64,000 nt of DNA from Homalodisca vitripennis. Its lineage: Eukaryota > Arthropoda > Insecta > Hemiptera > Cicadellidae. The stretch covers positions 25,219,001 through 25,283,000 of the forward strand of contig NC_060211.1 in the NCBI RefSeq assembly GCF_021130785.1. The letters run 5' to 3'. The stretch's first letter is position 1, and each line of letters begins with the position of its first letter. Positions 54,622 to 64,000 of this stretch are shown here, piece after piece. A model generated the notes under the pieces. The model did no database searches and had not been told where the DNA came from. It was given only the letters and a program-made list of their open reading frames with translations. The translations under genes were made by a program, and so were the position numbers.

Positions 54622-57600
54622 CTGCACATCAATTTATACAATCAGACAGAGGTTAACTCCACTGACAAAATATTAAAATTAAAATATTCTCGGATGGGGT
54701 GAGGATTTCTGGTAAAGGAAGTGTGGTAAAAGACACATTTTTTAAGGGATGTGATAAAGATATAGTTTTGAAAGGAGATTGGTACAAGAAGCAATAAAAA
54801 CCCAAAGGATGGTTGGAAACATGAGAGGTAATTCTATGACACAAATAAACCAATGGTTAAATTCAATCTTTGATTAAATTCATTTTAAAACACATAGGGA
54901 GAGAAACAGATATGCGATTTAACAGTAAGTAGACTAATTTTAAAATTTCAAAAATCTTAGATAAACAAAATAGCACCCTTAATATATTTTTCATAGGTTT
55001 CCATAGAAAATAACCATATTAGAAAGATCCAAACTAATTTGAATTTTCTTTGCAATTGCAATAATTAACTATCAACGCAATAAATTCAAACCTTGTGAAT
55101 TATATTACATTTGGTGAATTGTACACTACTAAGCATGCATAGGAAGTCCAGCTCCATCTGGGCAATATAGCTGTTCTTTAACAATATGTACTCTAAAAAC
55201 CACATTTAAATTTGCTATGGGATTTTGTTGGTTGTATCGGTTAGTTTAAAATATCACTGTCTTTTGCATACATCTGTTGTCTAGCTGTTGAAAGTTATCA
55301 ATCCTGTTTTCAGTTATACTCAGCAAAGGATAATAGTTACATGTTAATATTTTATTAATATCTTCAATACTTGTTTTTCATTATTATGCCACACAGCTAT
55401 GCACACATAAGAACGTTGCAACGCATGTTAATGCGCGTAACAGAGAAATCTATGTGATACATTGACGTCAATACCACATTGATCTTCTGTAAAGATGTAT
55501 AAGTTGAAGAGGTGGTACGTGTTTGGATTTTGTTCTGTAGTAATAAAGATTGCATTACAGATTGACTCATGGCCCTTTAATACTTTATTCTAATATAAGA
55601 GAGTAAGGGCTCATATCTTTAATTACTGAAGACTGTCCATTGCATTTTTAGACAAGTTACTGGACGTAGCTATGGACTTGGCACCTAGTAGGAACTTTGT
55701 AAGGGATAGCATTTATAGCATAGATGTTTGAATTGAATCGGACTGAGTTAAACTATTTTCTTTTCATTGAAGAGCTCAGCATCAAACACATTTCCTTCAT
55801 GATTACAGTAGTAGCCAGCTGTCTCAAAATGCACGCTTGATTGAACATGTGTGTACAGCTTAATTCATAACATAGGAACCTTCGAGACATGCGCTGTGGT
55901 GTACCTCAATTTAAGAGTGTATGCTGTGCTTTATTAAAAATTATTAACACCCTAAATAAAAATTGATTCTTATTATAATTTTTTACCCTAAAAATTCTAT
56001 ATAAAAGTGTTAAAAATCTATTTTCTCATTATTTTAATTTTTATTACATAAATGTACTAGTTTACCATAATTATATTTACTTTTCTTTGCATTTAGACAT
56101 TTTCAGACGAACTGACAAAACACTTAGCATTTAGTCTTGTAAAAGTATTTTTATGAACCAAATCTTTTTGAAAACATTGACAATTTTCAAATGAACTTTA
56201 AAAAAATCCTTTGTACTTTTTAGGCTTTTTACATATGAAAATTTTATTAACTTATCTTTATCTGAAAATTAATAAAACTCAGGTTTTGTTAGTGTACAAT
56301 GATATTTTTGCTACATAAATTTTAGCATGAATTGTCACCATTAAGTATGTAATTTTTGCATTATATAACTATTACATATTTAATAGAAATTAAATAATAA
56401 AAATATTAATCTAAATGGTTGGTTATTCAATGTATTATCTGTCAGAAACAGTACCACAGTCATTACAGTATTCGAAAAATAAGTGTATTTTAAGCAAATA
56501 TTAGAAAAACAACACTGCAGTATACAAAATTTGCCTGACAATAACAAAATATTAACAAATTAACATTTTATCACTTTTGTATGTTGTAATTAACAATTAT
56601 GAAAAAAGTACAGAGCAAATCTGTCAATCAAAAACTAACCAGTTATGAACCATGAGCTTCTGGACTGCGAGAAGGGCTTCGTAGCGCACGTTGGGATCCT
56701 CGTGAGACAGCAGCTGCATCACGAGTTGTTTGCCACCCAACTGTTCAATTACACTGAAACAACAAGCCTTGACAATACGGTATACAACACCTAGCAGATA
56801 AATTAATTACTTGTTAATTATGTGCTAGACGGAGATGGGTGAAATGACGCTGTGCTTGGCTATGGTCTTGAATGTTTCATACTGCCGTGTCGTTGCTATA
56901 ATCTCTATCCCAACTACTCGTTTAAACCTTTACTCATATCAATGGATCACCTATTCATCAGTCCAGTTTTTTTATCATTTTTTTTATCGACACTGTGTAG
57001 GTGGATCTCGGACATCTGCCATCATCATATGTTACAAAAGGTATAACACATTTCGAAGATTGGAATCTATCCTCTTCGTCAGGTGGGGGAGGTATTAATA
57101 CATAGAAAAATAAAGAAGGGAAAGAAAATGGTTCTAACATACCCAAAAGCTGCTTGGAGTCCAGTCCAAGCATTGTCACTGCACAGAATAAAAGTCACGA
57201 GTACAAGAATCAAATCACACCAGCACAGGCGAAAGTGAGATATTTTGTGTTATAACTTTTGTAACATATAACGATGGCAAATGTCCAAAATCCTGTTATT
57301 CTTTAAATCCTTCCATCATCAATGACAAACAAACAAAGAACTGTGTAGCTTTTATTACTGGTATCTAAGGTAGCTTGATTAGTGAGCATACCGTACTAAA
57401 AAGCTTGGCCTTTAGTGACCTCTTATCATCATTCACAGAAATGAAACTGCAAAAATTAAATTATAGATAAATCCAAGTTAATTGTTGGAAATATAATTCT
57501 ACTGAATTGCGAAAGAGTAGTTTATTTTTTATGTATTAAATTTATATTTGGGATCAAATATATTAACTAATGTTACATTAATGGATAACATATTAATTAA

Positions 57601-60600
57601 TGTAATACATTATTTGTTCTTGTAAAAATGTGATGTTTTCATAATTTTTTTATGCATTTCAAATGATTTTGAATAAAGTTATATCCTCCCTCTCCTTCAG
57701 CCCTCCCCCTCAAACCTCAAACAATCCAGTAATTATTAATGACATTTAATAGTGGACATATGTCTTAAAGGCTTTCTTGTCATTTTTTCATAGAACATAT
57801 GAAAGCAGTAGAATTTACACAACTCGAATTGTCCACCCGCTATAACGTGCTGTACATGTAATACATGCACAATCATGATCTGTTTGTTACTGTACTTGTG
57901 TGCTTTGGAACTTGCAAGTCTTCCAAACCTTGTTTCAATCACAAAAGCATAACAAGACCTTAATAATTTACAATATGATGCAATGAAAATATATGATTGT
58001 CAGTCAGCTTTTGTTTGTTCCCTTAAGTCTAATAAGCGTAATAAGGTAAAGAGCGATTTCAAAATGATTTCAGATTCACAATGAACCATAACATTTCCTT
58101 GAAATTAAAGATACTTTGTATGAGAGCAATTCGTGTTTCGTTTAAATATTTTTTAAATTAATGTATTTACATGCTCTTTCATAATATACATCTTGATAGT
58201 TTACTTTTTAACTTCAATTCACCTACATTTAGGCTCTTATAACTACAAACAGGCTTTTCATCTCTCAAAGAATAAAATTCCCTCACCAGTAGTTGGCTAC
58301 TCATTTACAAGATTTTTAAATTTTTATCATCATTCACAAAATACTGTTCCCAAGATATTTCTTTCAGTTAAGGGACATTCCAACCAAATTGGTCCTAAAG
58401 CTAGGGTTTTGCTACAGTGTGACGTTTTGAACCAATCATGAATGAAATTATATTAGCTGTCAACATAATTAACCTATTAATGGTAATGGCCGTTTGTATC
58501 AAATTAACCAAAAGAACACATTTTCTTTCCCAAAAACATGTATCATTACATTATTTTATAAGTAATGCCCTTCTTTTATTGATGCTTGACTAAATTAACC
58601 AAGGTTTCATACCTTAATGTTGCATATAAGTTTTTAAGCAATATTTTAAACTAATTTCGGGAACACTGCTCCCATTGTCAAATCAGGTTGTTACATTTTC
58701 TTAAAAACATAACATAATAGTCAAAATTGAAATTACCAAAACCAAACACACAAAGAACTCAACACCACAATAAAGAAATGCAAAAAATTTAATTTCATTG
58801 TATGGACAGAGCAACACACTAACCAAAGCCTGCTCGATAGCGCTGATCTTGGAGAGAGATCAGCTGACTTGACTAGTCTTAGATTATGGAGTAATTCAAT
58901 TCAATAAAATATAGAACTGTGTAAATTTTTTTGTTTAATAAACAATTTGGGAATTAATTGTACCTATATAAATTTAGTAATTCTATAGGAAAATAAGACA
59001 GGATCTTTTTTACATTTGTGCAGCACTTGTCAATTAACTATCATTGTTACTTTTTTTTTTTTTTTTTTTTAATGGTTCTCGTTGATTAGATGTTCTGCAA
59101 ATTTGGATTGCTGTGTCAAAAATTTGGTTGTGTGTTCATTGAATCATTTGCAAAATGAACGAACAGTTTGTCTAACGTAAAACTTCAGATTAATTGGTTG
59201 TGTGAAATGACCTTCTTCTAGTGGCATTCCAAAACACTACACAAAATATTAAATAAAAAAGAAATGCTCTAAAATCTGACCTTGCAAAGATAAATTCATT
59301 TGGGGATTACATTTCACGATAGCAGCAATTTGTTACTTCCATGGTAATTTTTATGGTAACCATTTCCATTTCACTACAGATATTAGGGTAATAAAGCTTC
59401 CGAATGTACAGCTGATAGTATTAGAACAGTACGGTCTCAACATTATTGCTACGCGTTAGCTGCTTCATACTTCTGTGCAGAAAAGCTGACAGAAAACTTA
59501 CTGTTTTCCTCGAGGATAGTGCCTGACATACTCTCCGATGTCAAAAGACGCCACACTGAGGACCAAAGCATCCCTGTTGTTTTCCAGTAAGTGGATCAGA
59601 ATTCTTAGAAGTTCATAATTTTTCTCGTTGAGACGAGGAGCATTTTCTCTCCAGAACTGAGCGGAACGATGAACTGGACTCCATTCCAGTCTGCCAGACT
59701 TGACCTCTGTGGCATACTCGTCAAATGAACTGGAACATGAAACATGGTTTTATAGTTACACAAAATTGCATACATAACAATAATGTGTCTTTAATACATT
59801 GACAACCTTTATCATGATTGAATGTTGTTGAAGATATTTAGTTTCATACTAATATTCAATATCAGCACATTATATTTTTTAAGTTAATTTGACAAGCCAC
59901 ATGGTTTTTGGAGACTTGTGAAGAAGATGAAGGCAGTCATTCCATTTTTGAGTAAAAATTTACTTTTTCTGTACCATATTTAAAAAATTACAGTTTGAGG
60001 CTTATTGTCTCAAATACCTGAAGGATTATTAGTTAGAATAACAAAACATTACACCATGAGTAAAAAACAAATTTGAAGAATAAAAATGGATATAAATTAT
60101 CCTTAAACCTTTTTAAACTGAATGGATAATACTTTTACTTACCTAAGATCCTGGACTGATGCTTGTAACTTTTCATTCAGGAAGTTGACGTCTTCTACAA
60201 TGTCTTCATCGTCAAATTTACGCTGTTCCAAAATGCTCAGTTGTTTTAAAACCTTGCTCTGAACCATAGCAATGCAATGTTCCTTTGATACTGAACTGTC
60301 TTCAGGTTTTTCAATCAGATTCTAACAAAAATAAGAAGAAAATTTATTAATATCTTAGTTAATTAATCACACACAAACTTGTTTGTGACAAATGTGCAAT
60401 CTGCTAGAGTCAAATTTAGAATAGAATAGAGTAATCCTTTCTTACATTTAACCTCTTAAACAAAGTTAATCTTAATAATACAAAATAAGGCTTATTAACC
60501 CTGGAACTGGCGGTCATATTTCTCTCAGTGGCAGAGTGTTTTTCGTACTTCATACATTGCCTTATATTTATTTTATTATTACATGTTTACTATAAAGTAC

Positions 60601-62576
60601 CTATGTCATATTATATATTTCTTTATTCAGCATTGTTCAAGGAACATTTTTTACATAATATAATTAAAAGAACAAAAAAAACCCTTACTCTACCTCTTCA
60701 TGAAAAAAATTTTTTTTAGAAAAAAGAAAAGTTAGTTCAAAGTTTTTGATTTGTAAAATTGTTGTTGTTAGTGATATGCAAAATCCAAAATGTAAAAAGG
60801 AAGAGCATTTAATTCTGAGTAAAAATAAAACAACACATAGTTTATAAGGTATTTATTTTTACATGTGGTAAACGATACAAAAATCATACAGTGACATTCA
60901 AAAGTGCTACTTACCAACGAAAGTAAGAACTTCAAAGCTCACTTGGATTTGTACAATCTTGTAACTATTAGTTTATATTAATTTTTTATTTTTATTAAAT
61001 ATTTTTTAATTATGTTCTGATTGAATGTCTAAATCGGAATTCTCATCGTTGCTTATTTGGTGTACAACTAGTTCTCGAATGTCACTTGAACGATCGCGGA
61101 AATTACGATCCATTTCGTAAACACGCACAAAAAACTTACTATTATTGTGTCACATACACAACCATCATTACAACGAACTCAAACAAACAATAAACCAGAC
61201 AGAACACCATGCAGCTGACGAAATAACAATAGCCGAATGAACCAGTTGACTCATCGCTGCGCACGCAACTAGCGCAGTACGCGGAAGAATGTAAACAATC
61301 AGTTCAGAGATTATAAACGTATTGACGTGTAATGAAAAGATAAAATTATTTATTAGTGTATTATTTACATAAATTGAACCTTCCTCTTTCGATTGGTATC
61401 AATACCAATACTCTTTGATTGTGTTTTAAGTACGTAATATTGAGAAATAAAAGACGTATTAAAACGCCCGATATCGGGCGCTGCCATCTAGGATGCGACT
61501 AAAACGACCTATATTGGGCGTTTGCCAGTTCCAGGGTTAACAGGCGAAAATAGGCCTGAAAACAACAGGCCTAAATAGGGCCAAATACAAATACAGAAGT
61601 ACAAATTACCCGCCCCCTTGTTTTTTTAGGTACAAGGGGTAGGCTTAAATTTGTCAGTAACAGTTTGATTAAATAATTAATGATCTTGAAATTTTTGGGA
61701 ATTTCTGATAATCTTTCAAAAGTGAAGTGCCTGTTTTATTCAATCAATCAATCAACATTTTTATTGCCATAAAATAAAAATCATTGACAAAGTCTCATTA
61801 CAGCTTTCATTATAAATATAGCCAAGTCAGTTATAAATCTTACATTATCTATATCTTTATGTTACGCAAACATAAAATACAATACTCAAATACAACCAGT
61901 AGCATTGCGGAATTTAAAATAAAATAATTTAATCGGAAGAACTCGTCCAGTGCATAAAATGGGTTATCTAACAGCAATAAGTAATATTTATTAAAAAATA
62001 TTTGTGAATTTCTTCATCTAATAATTTTGGTATCAGATCGTTCTTTATAATAAACATTTCCTCCATCAAAATGGGCAAGTCAGTCTTCTAAGAAACTCCT
62101 ACACTCCTAAACTACTAATTAATTGCACCTTTACCACAAACTTCAACAAGCTGAAGGTGAATTTCAGCAGAACAAACTTAACAATCGACCAAATTATTGA
62201 TAAATACGGTGACAAAGAAATGTAAAAACAAAGCAGTACAACCACACACTCAACCAGCACAGGCCGATACATAAAAAAATGTAATGGAAGGTAGTGGGGA
62301 AAATGACCTAGGAAGGCTAACCATGAACAGACGTTACGTGATAAACTGCTAGGATTAAATACACAATCAGTTCTTACTTAACCTTTGTACGTTTTTTAAA
62401 AATATTTTTTTAAAGAACTGCCCCGATATATAGAAGTTACTAACTATAAGCAATGAACTTCAAAAAATAATAAATATTTATATAAACTTACCCTGAAGAC
62501 GGCAAGAATGATTCGAGTCACCTTTTCTTTTACACAGTCACTCAGTATATCTGCCAAGATGGGAATAACATTGAAT
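54543..62576 (-). CDS. VhaSFD: V-type proton ATPase subunit H, C-terminal five exons
   Basis: Subunit H belongs to the cytosolic V1 sector of the vacuolar proton pump. It couples V1 to Vo and restrains ATP hydrolysis when V1 is free. Exons in order of transcription: 62492-62576, 60143-60321, 59502-59729, 56640-56753 and 54543-54621. All have consensus GTAAGT/GTTAGT donors and AG acceptors, and the phases join without a break (Arg/Asn, AG+T Ser, CA+T His, TG+G Trp). The joined product includes [100 protein letters not shown] and [20 protein letters not shown]. These are the alpha-helical repeat blocks of this very conserved protein. About 227 residues are covered of a family length near 470, so the N-terminal exons lie to the right of the window. 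No damage is seen. Confidence 0.95.
54622..56639 (-). other. V-ATPase H last intron, no recognised features
   Basis: An AT-rich intron of 2 kb. Short open frames show no family resemblance and no clear repeat was recognised. Confidence 0.5.
56640..56753 (-). CDS. VhaSFD: V-ATPase subunit H exon
   Basis: A 114-bp exon encoding [20 protein letters not shown] and [17 protein letters not shown], ending TG of a Trp codon. The donor GTTAGT is slightly non-consensus. Confidence 0.94.
57006..57330. repeat. inverted pair of repeat-module arms with hammerhead-like motif
   Basis: 57006-57047 in reverse complement (GTGTTATACCTTTTGTAACA, then GATGGCAGATGTCC) matches 57247-57295 on the plus strand (GTGTTATAACTTTTGTAACA, then GATGGCAAATGTCC). 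The 200-bp spacer is unrelated. The arms carry the sequence that follows the hammerhead-like module, and the minus-strand module itself (57041-57088) lies at the inner edge of the left arm. It is inside a V-ATPase intron. Confidence 0.6.
57041..57088 (-). ncRNA. hammerhead-like repeat module, third copy
   Basis: The minus strand reads ACCTGACGAAGAGGATAG, ATTCCAATCTTCGAAATG, then TGTTATACC. CTGACGA and GAAA of the core are present and GAGGAT pairs with ATCTTC around loop AGATTCCA. The ACGTA before GTGTT is shortened and the closing helix is lost, so this copy is probably inert. Confidence 0.45.
57331..59501 (-). other. V-ATPase H intron, right part
   Basis: AT-rich intron sequence with a 20-nt T-run at 59051-59070. 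No recognised coding or repeat family. Confidence 0.45.
59502..59729 (-). CDS. VhaSFD: V-ATPase subunit H exon
   Basis: A 228-bp exon encoding [40 protein letters not shown] and [20 protein letters not shown] through RHYPRGK, ending CA of a His codon completed by the next exon. Confidence 0.95.
60143..60321 (-). CDS. VhaSFD: V-ATPase subunit H exon
   Basis: A 179-bp exon encoding [40 protein letters not shown] and [19 protein letters not shown] plus AG of a Ser codon. Consensus splice sites are present at both ends. Confidence 0.95.
60499..61536 (-). mobile_element. non-autonomous piggyBac-type element in a V-ATPase intron
   Basis: TTAA at 60495-60498 and at 61537-61540 flank a 1038-bp element. 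Its ends are CCCTGGAACTGGC on the left and the exact reverse complement GCCAGTTCCAGGG on the right. A palindrome CGCCCGATATCGGGCG near 61465-61480 and the related CCTATATTGGGCG near 61508-61520 are subterminal repeats. The minus strand retains only the start of a transposase (61006-61113). It is a different family from the element at 25923-28195 (different ends and subterminal motif). Confidence 0.85.
61006..61113 (-). pseudogene. N-terminal stub of a piggyBac transposase
   Basis: A 35-codon frame begins with ATG at 61113 and reads [20 protein letters not shown], then [15 protein letters not shown] and a stop. The acidic, Asp/Ser-rich start is typical of piggyBac N-termini. The rest of the enzyme is deleted, so this is a remnant carried by the non-autonomous element. 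Confidence 0.5.
61741..62130 (-). mobile_element. 3' end of a non-LTR retrotransposon
   Basis: On the minus strand [20 protein letters not shown] (near 62060) and [18 protein letters not shown] (near 61950) form the C-terminal end of a Jockey/CR1-type ORF2. AATAAAAATG and a TTGA-repeat tail (CAATCAATCAATCAA on the plus strand at 61741) mark the 3' end. It lies in the V-ATPase intron between 60321 and 62492. Confidence 0.65.
62492..62576 (-). CDS. VhaSFD: V-ATPase subunit H exon (first in window)
   Basis: An 85-bp exon encoding [20 protein letters not shown] then RIILAVFR. The acceptor TTTTTCAG is just above 62576 and the donor GTAAGT at 62486-62491 (reverse). It ends in phase 0 after Arg and is followed by Asn-Leu-Ile-Glu in the next exon. 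Confidence 0.93.
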
Positions 62577-64000
62577 CTGAAAAATTAAATGAGGAATATA
62601 ATTCCAAAATGTATTAGTGTTTCATCTAATGTGAAGTTATAACATGTAAAACACATTTAAGGCTAAAAATATTACTTAACAGTTTACTTTCTACAGTGTT
62701 GATACAGCCGCAGAATCAACGAATGCCAACAAAGCTACTACACTACTACTAAAGTTAATTAAGGTGGTGCAATCAATTTTGGGTTTAGAAAATATTTTTT
62801 TAATGTTAAATTCATATCATAGCACTTTCAGATTATTTTTCCCTGAAGACAGAAACATTTTTAACATTTTTTTTATTTACTTATGAAATTACAGGCATTT
62901 AAAATAGAAAGTTTAGACAATTTTGTAGTCAGACCCAAATAAAAATGGCTGAAGATAAAAATAAAATATTTATACAGTATATATAATATGTGTTATAGCT
63001 TCAAGAAGCGACATTTATTTTATTCCTTTGAGACGTACCCTTCTGTTCTGTTGCATATCAAAATTATTTCAAAAATTTAATTATATAGTTTTCTGAGTAA
63101 CTTTCCCTCAACCAATTTAATATAATACGTAGGGTGTTTTCAAACTCTCATTATTACATAAACTTCAGAATATTGGTCCTATATTGAAAATCAGAAAAAA
63201 ATTATATAAAACAAGATCCACCCCATCTTGTACATGTATGTTTATATCTATTAAAAAATAATAAAACGCCTTCATCACTTTTGTTATTTTTAGTATATAT
63301 TATGAACATTTTGGATTCAGCAATTCCAGTATCATGTAAAAAGTAGGTTAAGGTAAATACTTTTGGAGCCTACACTATTAATACATTTATTACTTAATAA
63401 TCCATAGCTTATTTTGTTAAGTTCCACCTTTGTAATTTTATAAAGAACAACTTTCTTTGTTTGAAGGTTATTTTTGACGATGGAAGGATTGTGAAGGAAA
63501 CAGGATTTTTCTGGACATTTACCATCGTTCAGTGAAACAAGAAATGTATTAGGTTAGTTCTTTACCTGAAGAAGAGATCAGATTGCAGATCTCGAAACGT
63601 AGTGTTACTGATTTCTTTTTTCACTGAAGAACTTTCGTTATAAAAGAAAAGAATTATTTACCTAGTAATACCTATAATATTACCTAATAATGGCAAATTT
63701 TTAATATTATAGTAACTACATATTTTACAAAAATCAAAATAGACTAATTGAAAAATATTATGATACAACCAATTAGATATCTGGATACTACGATGCAATT
63801 TTAATTTGGTAGTTTGAAAAAAAATAACAAACAAAATATGGTATTAGTGCTTAAATAATCAAAATAGTATGTAAATCTGCTCAAGTGTTTCAAAATTGTC
63901 ATACAAGCAGTGGTGTAAGACATTAAGGGAAATAGAAACCTCACCCTCAGCCCAAAAAATGTAAGCATAGACGTATAACATCAATTCAACTTGTTTGAAA
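62577..64000. other. V-ATPase H intron with a hammerhead-like composite near 63.5 kb
   Basis: No further V-ATPase exon was found; conserved upstream blocks of the protein are absent. Apart from the composite at 63476-63640 the sequence is AT-rich and unassigned. Confidence 0.5.
63566..63612 (+). ncRNA. hammerhead-like repeat module with intact core
   Basis: CCTGAAGAAGAGATCAG, ATTGCAGATCTCGAAACG, then TAGTGTTACTG. GAGATC pairs perfectly with GATCTC around loop AGATTGCA. CTGAAGA, GAAA and the ACGTA stretch (a minimal helix III and a GTA cleavage triplet) match a type I hammerhead core. Helix I is weak here (TAC/GTG). One extra A between the core A9 and helix II is not canonical. It is enclosed by inverted arms TTCAGTGAAACAAGAAAT (63531-63548) and ATTTCTTTTTTCACTGAA (63613-63630). 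Confidence 0.5.

Noticed and set aside
56958..57179. 73-codon minus-strand frame in the V-ATPase intron
   Set aside because: It translates the repeat module and its arm; no protein family is recognised and exon phases of V-ATPase H leave no room for it.

Overview
The window is eukaryotic nuclear DNA. It is AT-rich and repeat-dense, with spliced genes, long introns and poly(A) signals, and is almost certainly from an insect. The gene content (dynactin subunit 6, RNF14, V-ATPase subunit H) is ordinary housekeeping. The repeats (mariner, several piggyBac families, Jockey/CR1-like non-LTR elements, hAT, Tigger, Gypsy) are typical of a large arthropod genome; a hemipteran is a guess only.

Three protein-coding genes can be supported. 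(1) Dynactin subunit 6 (p27) lies on the + strand, with exons at 15640-15769, 19730-19872 and 49632-49736. The splice phases of all three join correctly, giving a last intron of about 29.8 kb. The first of these exons carries several small insertions that break its frame. (2) An RNF14-type RBR ubiquitin ligase (35211-36791, +) has one long intact exon and sits inside that dynactin intron on the same strand. (3) V-ATPase subunit H (- strand) has five consecutive intact exons between 54543 and 62576. These cover the C-terminal half; the N-terminal exons lie beyond the right edge.

Almost everything else is mobile DNA. From left to right: a decayed piggyBac with a 48-nt poly-T in its coding region (3.8-5.4 kb); a ~150-bp tandem array holding a poly-C island (7-8 kb); a nearly full-length but frameshifted non-LTR element (8.2-11.5 kb); a tRNA-like sequence; more non-LTR debris and two MITEs (13.2-19.3 kb); a mariner (20899-25714) split by two different retrotransposons, both target-site duplications still visible; a complete piggyBac with an uninterrupted 542-residue transposase between TTAA sites (25923-28195); small duplications and a 38-bp minisatellite (28-30.5 kb). 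Right of RNF14 come an array of about 26 copies of a 109-bp satellite with palindromes (39.1-42.1 kb), three further mariners, a Gypsy gag/protease fragment and a hAT C-terminus. Right of dynactin are a retrotransposon 3' end with poly(A), a Tigger derivative and two oppositely oriented RT fragments. A non-autonomous piggyBac occupies a V-ATPase intron.

The least expected signal is a short module found four times (30.2, 48.0, 57.1 and 63.6 kb). Its conserved positions resemble a type I hammerhead ribozyme core (CTGAMGA, a hairpin with compensatory changes, GAAACGTA, and in some copies a closing AACAC/GTGTT helix). The copy at 63.6 kb keeps the core intact. One extra A before helix II departs from the canonical motif, so this is a candidate and not a firm call.
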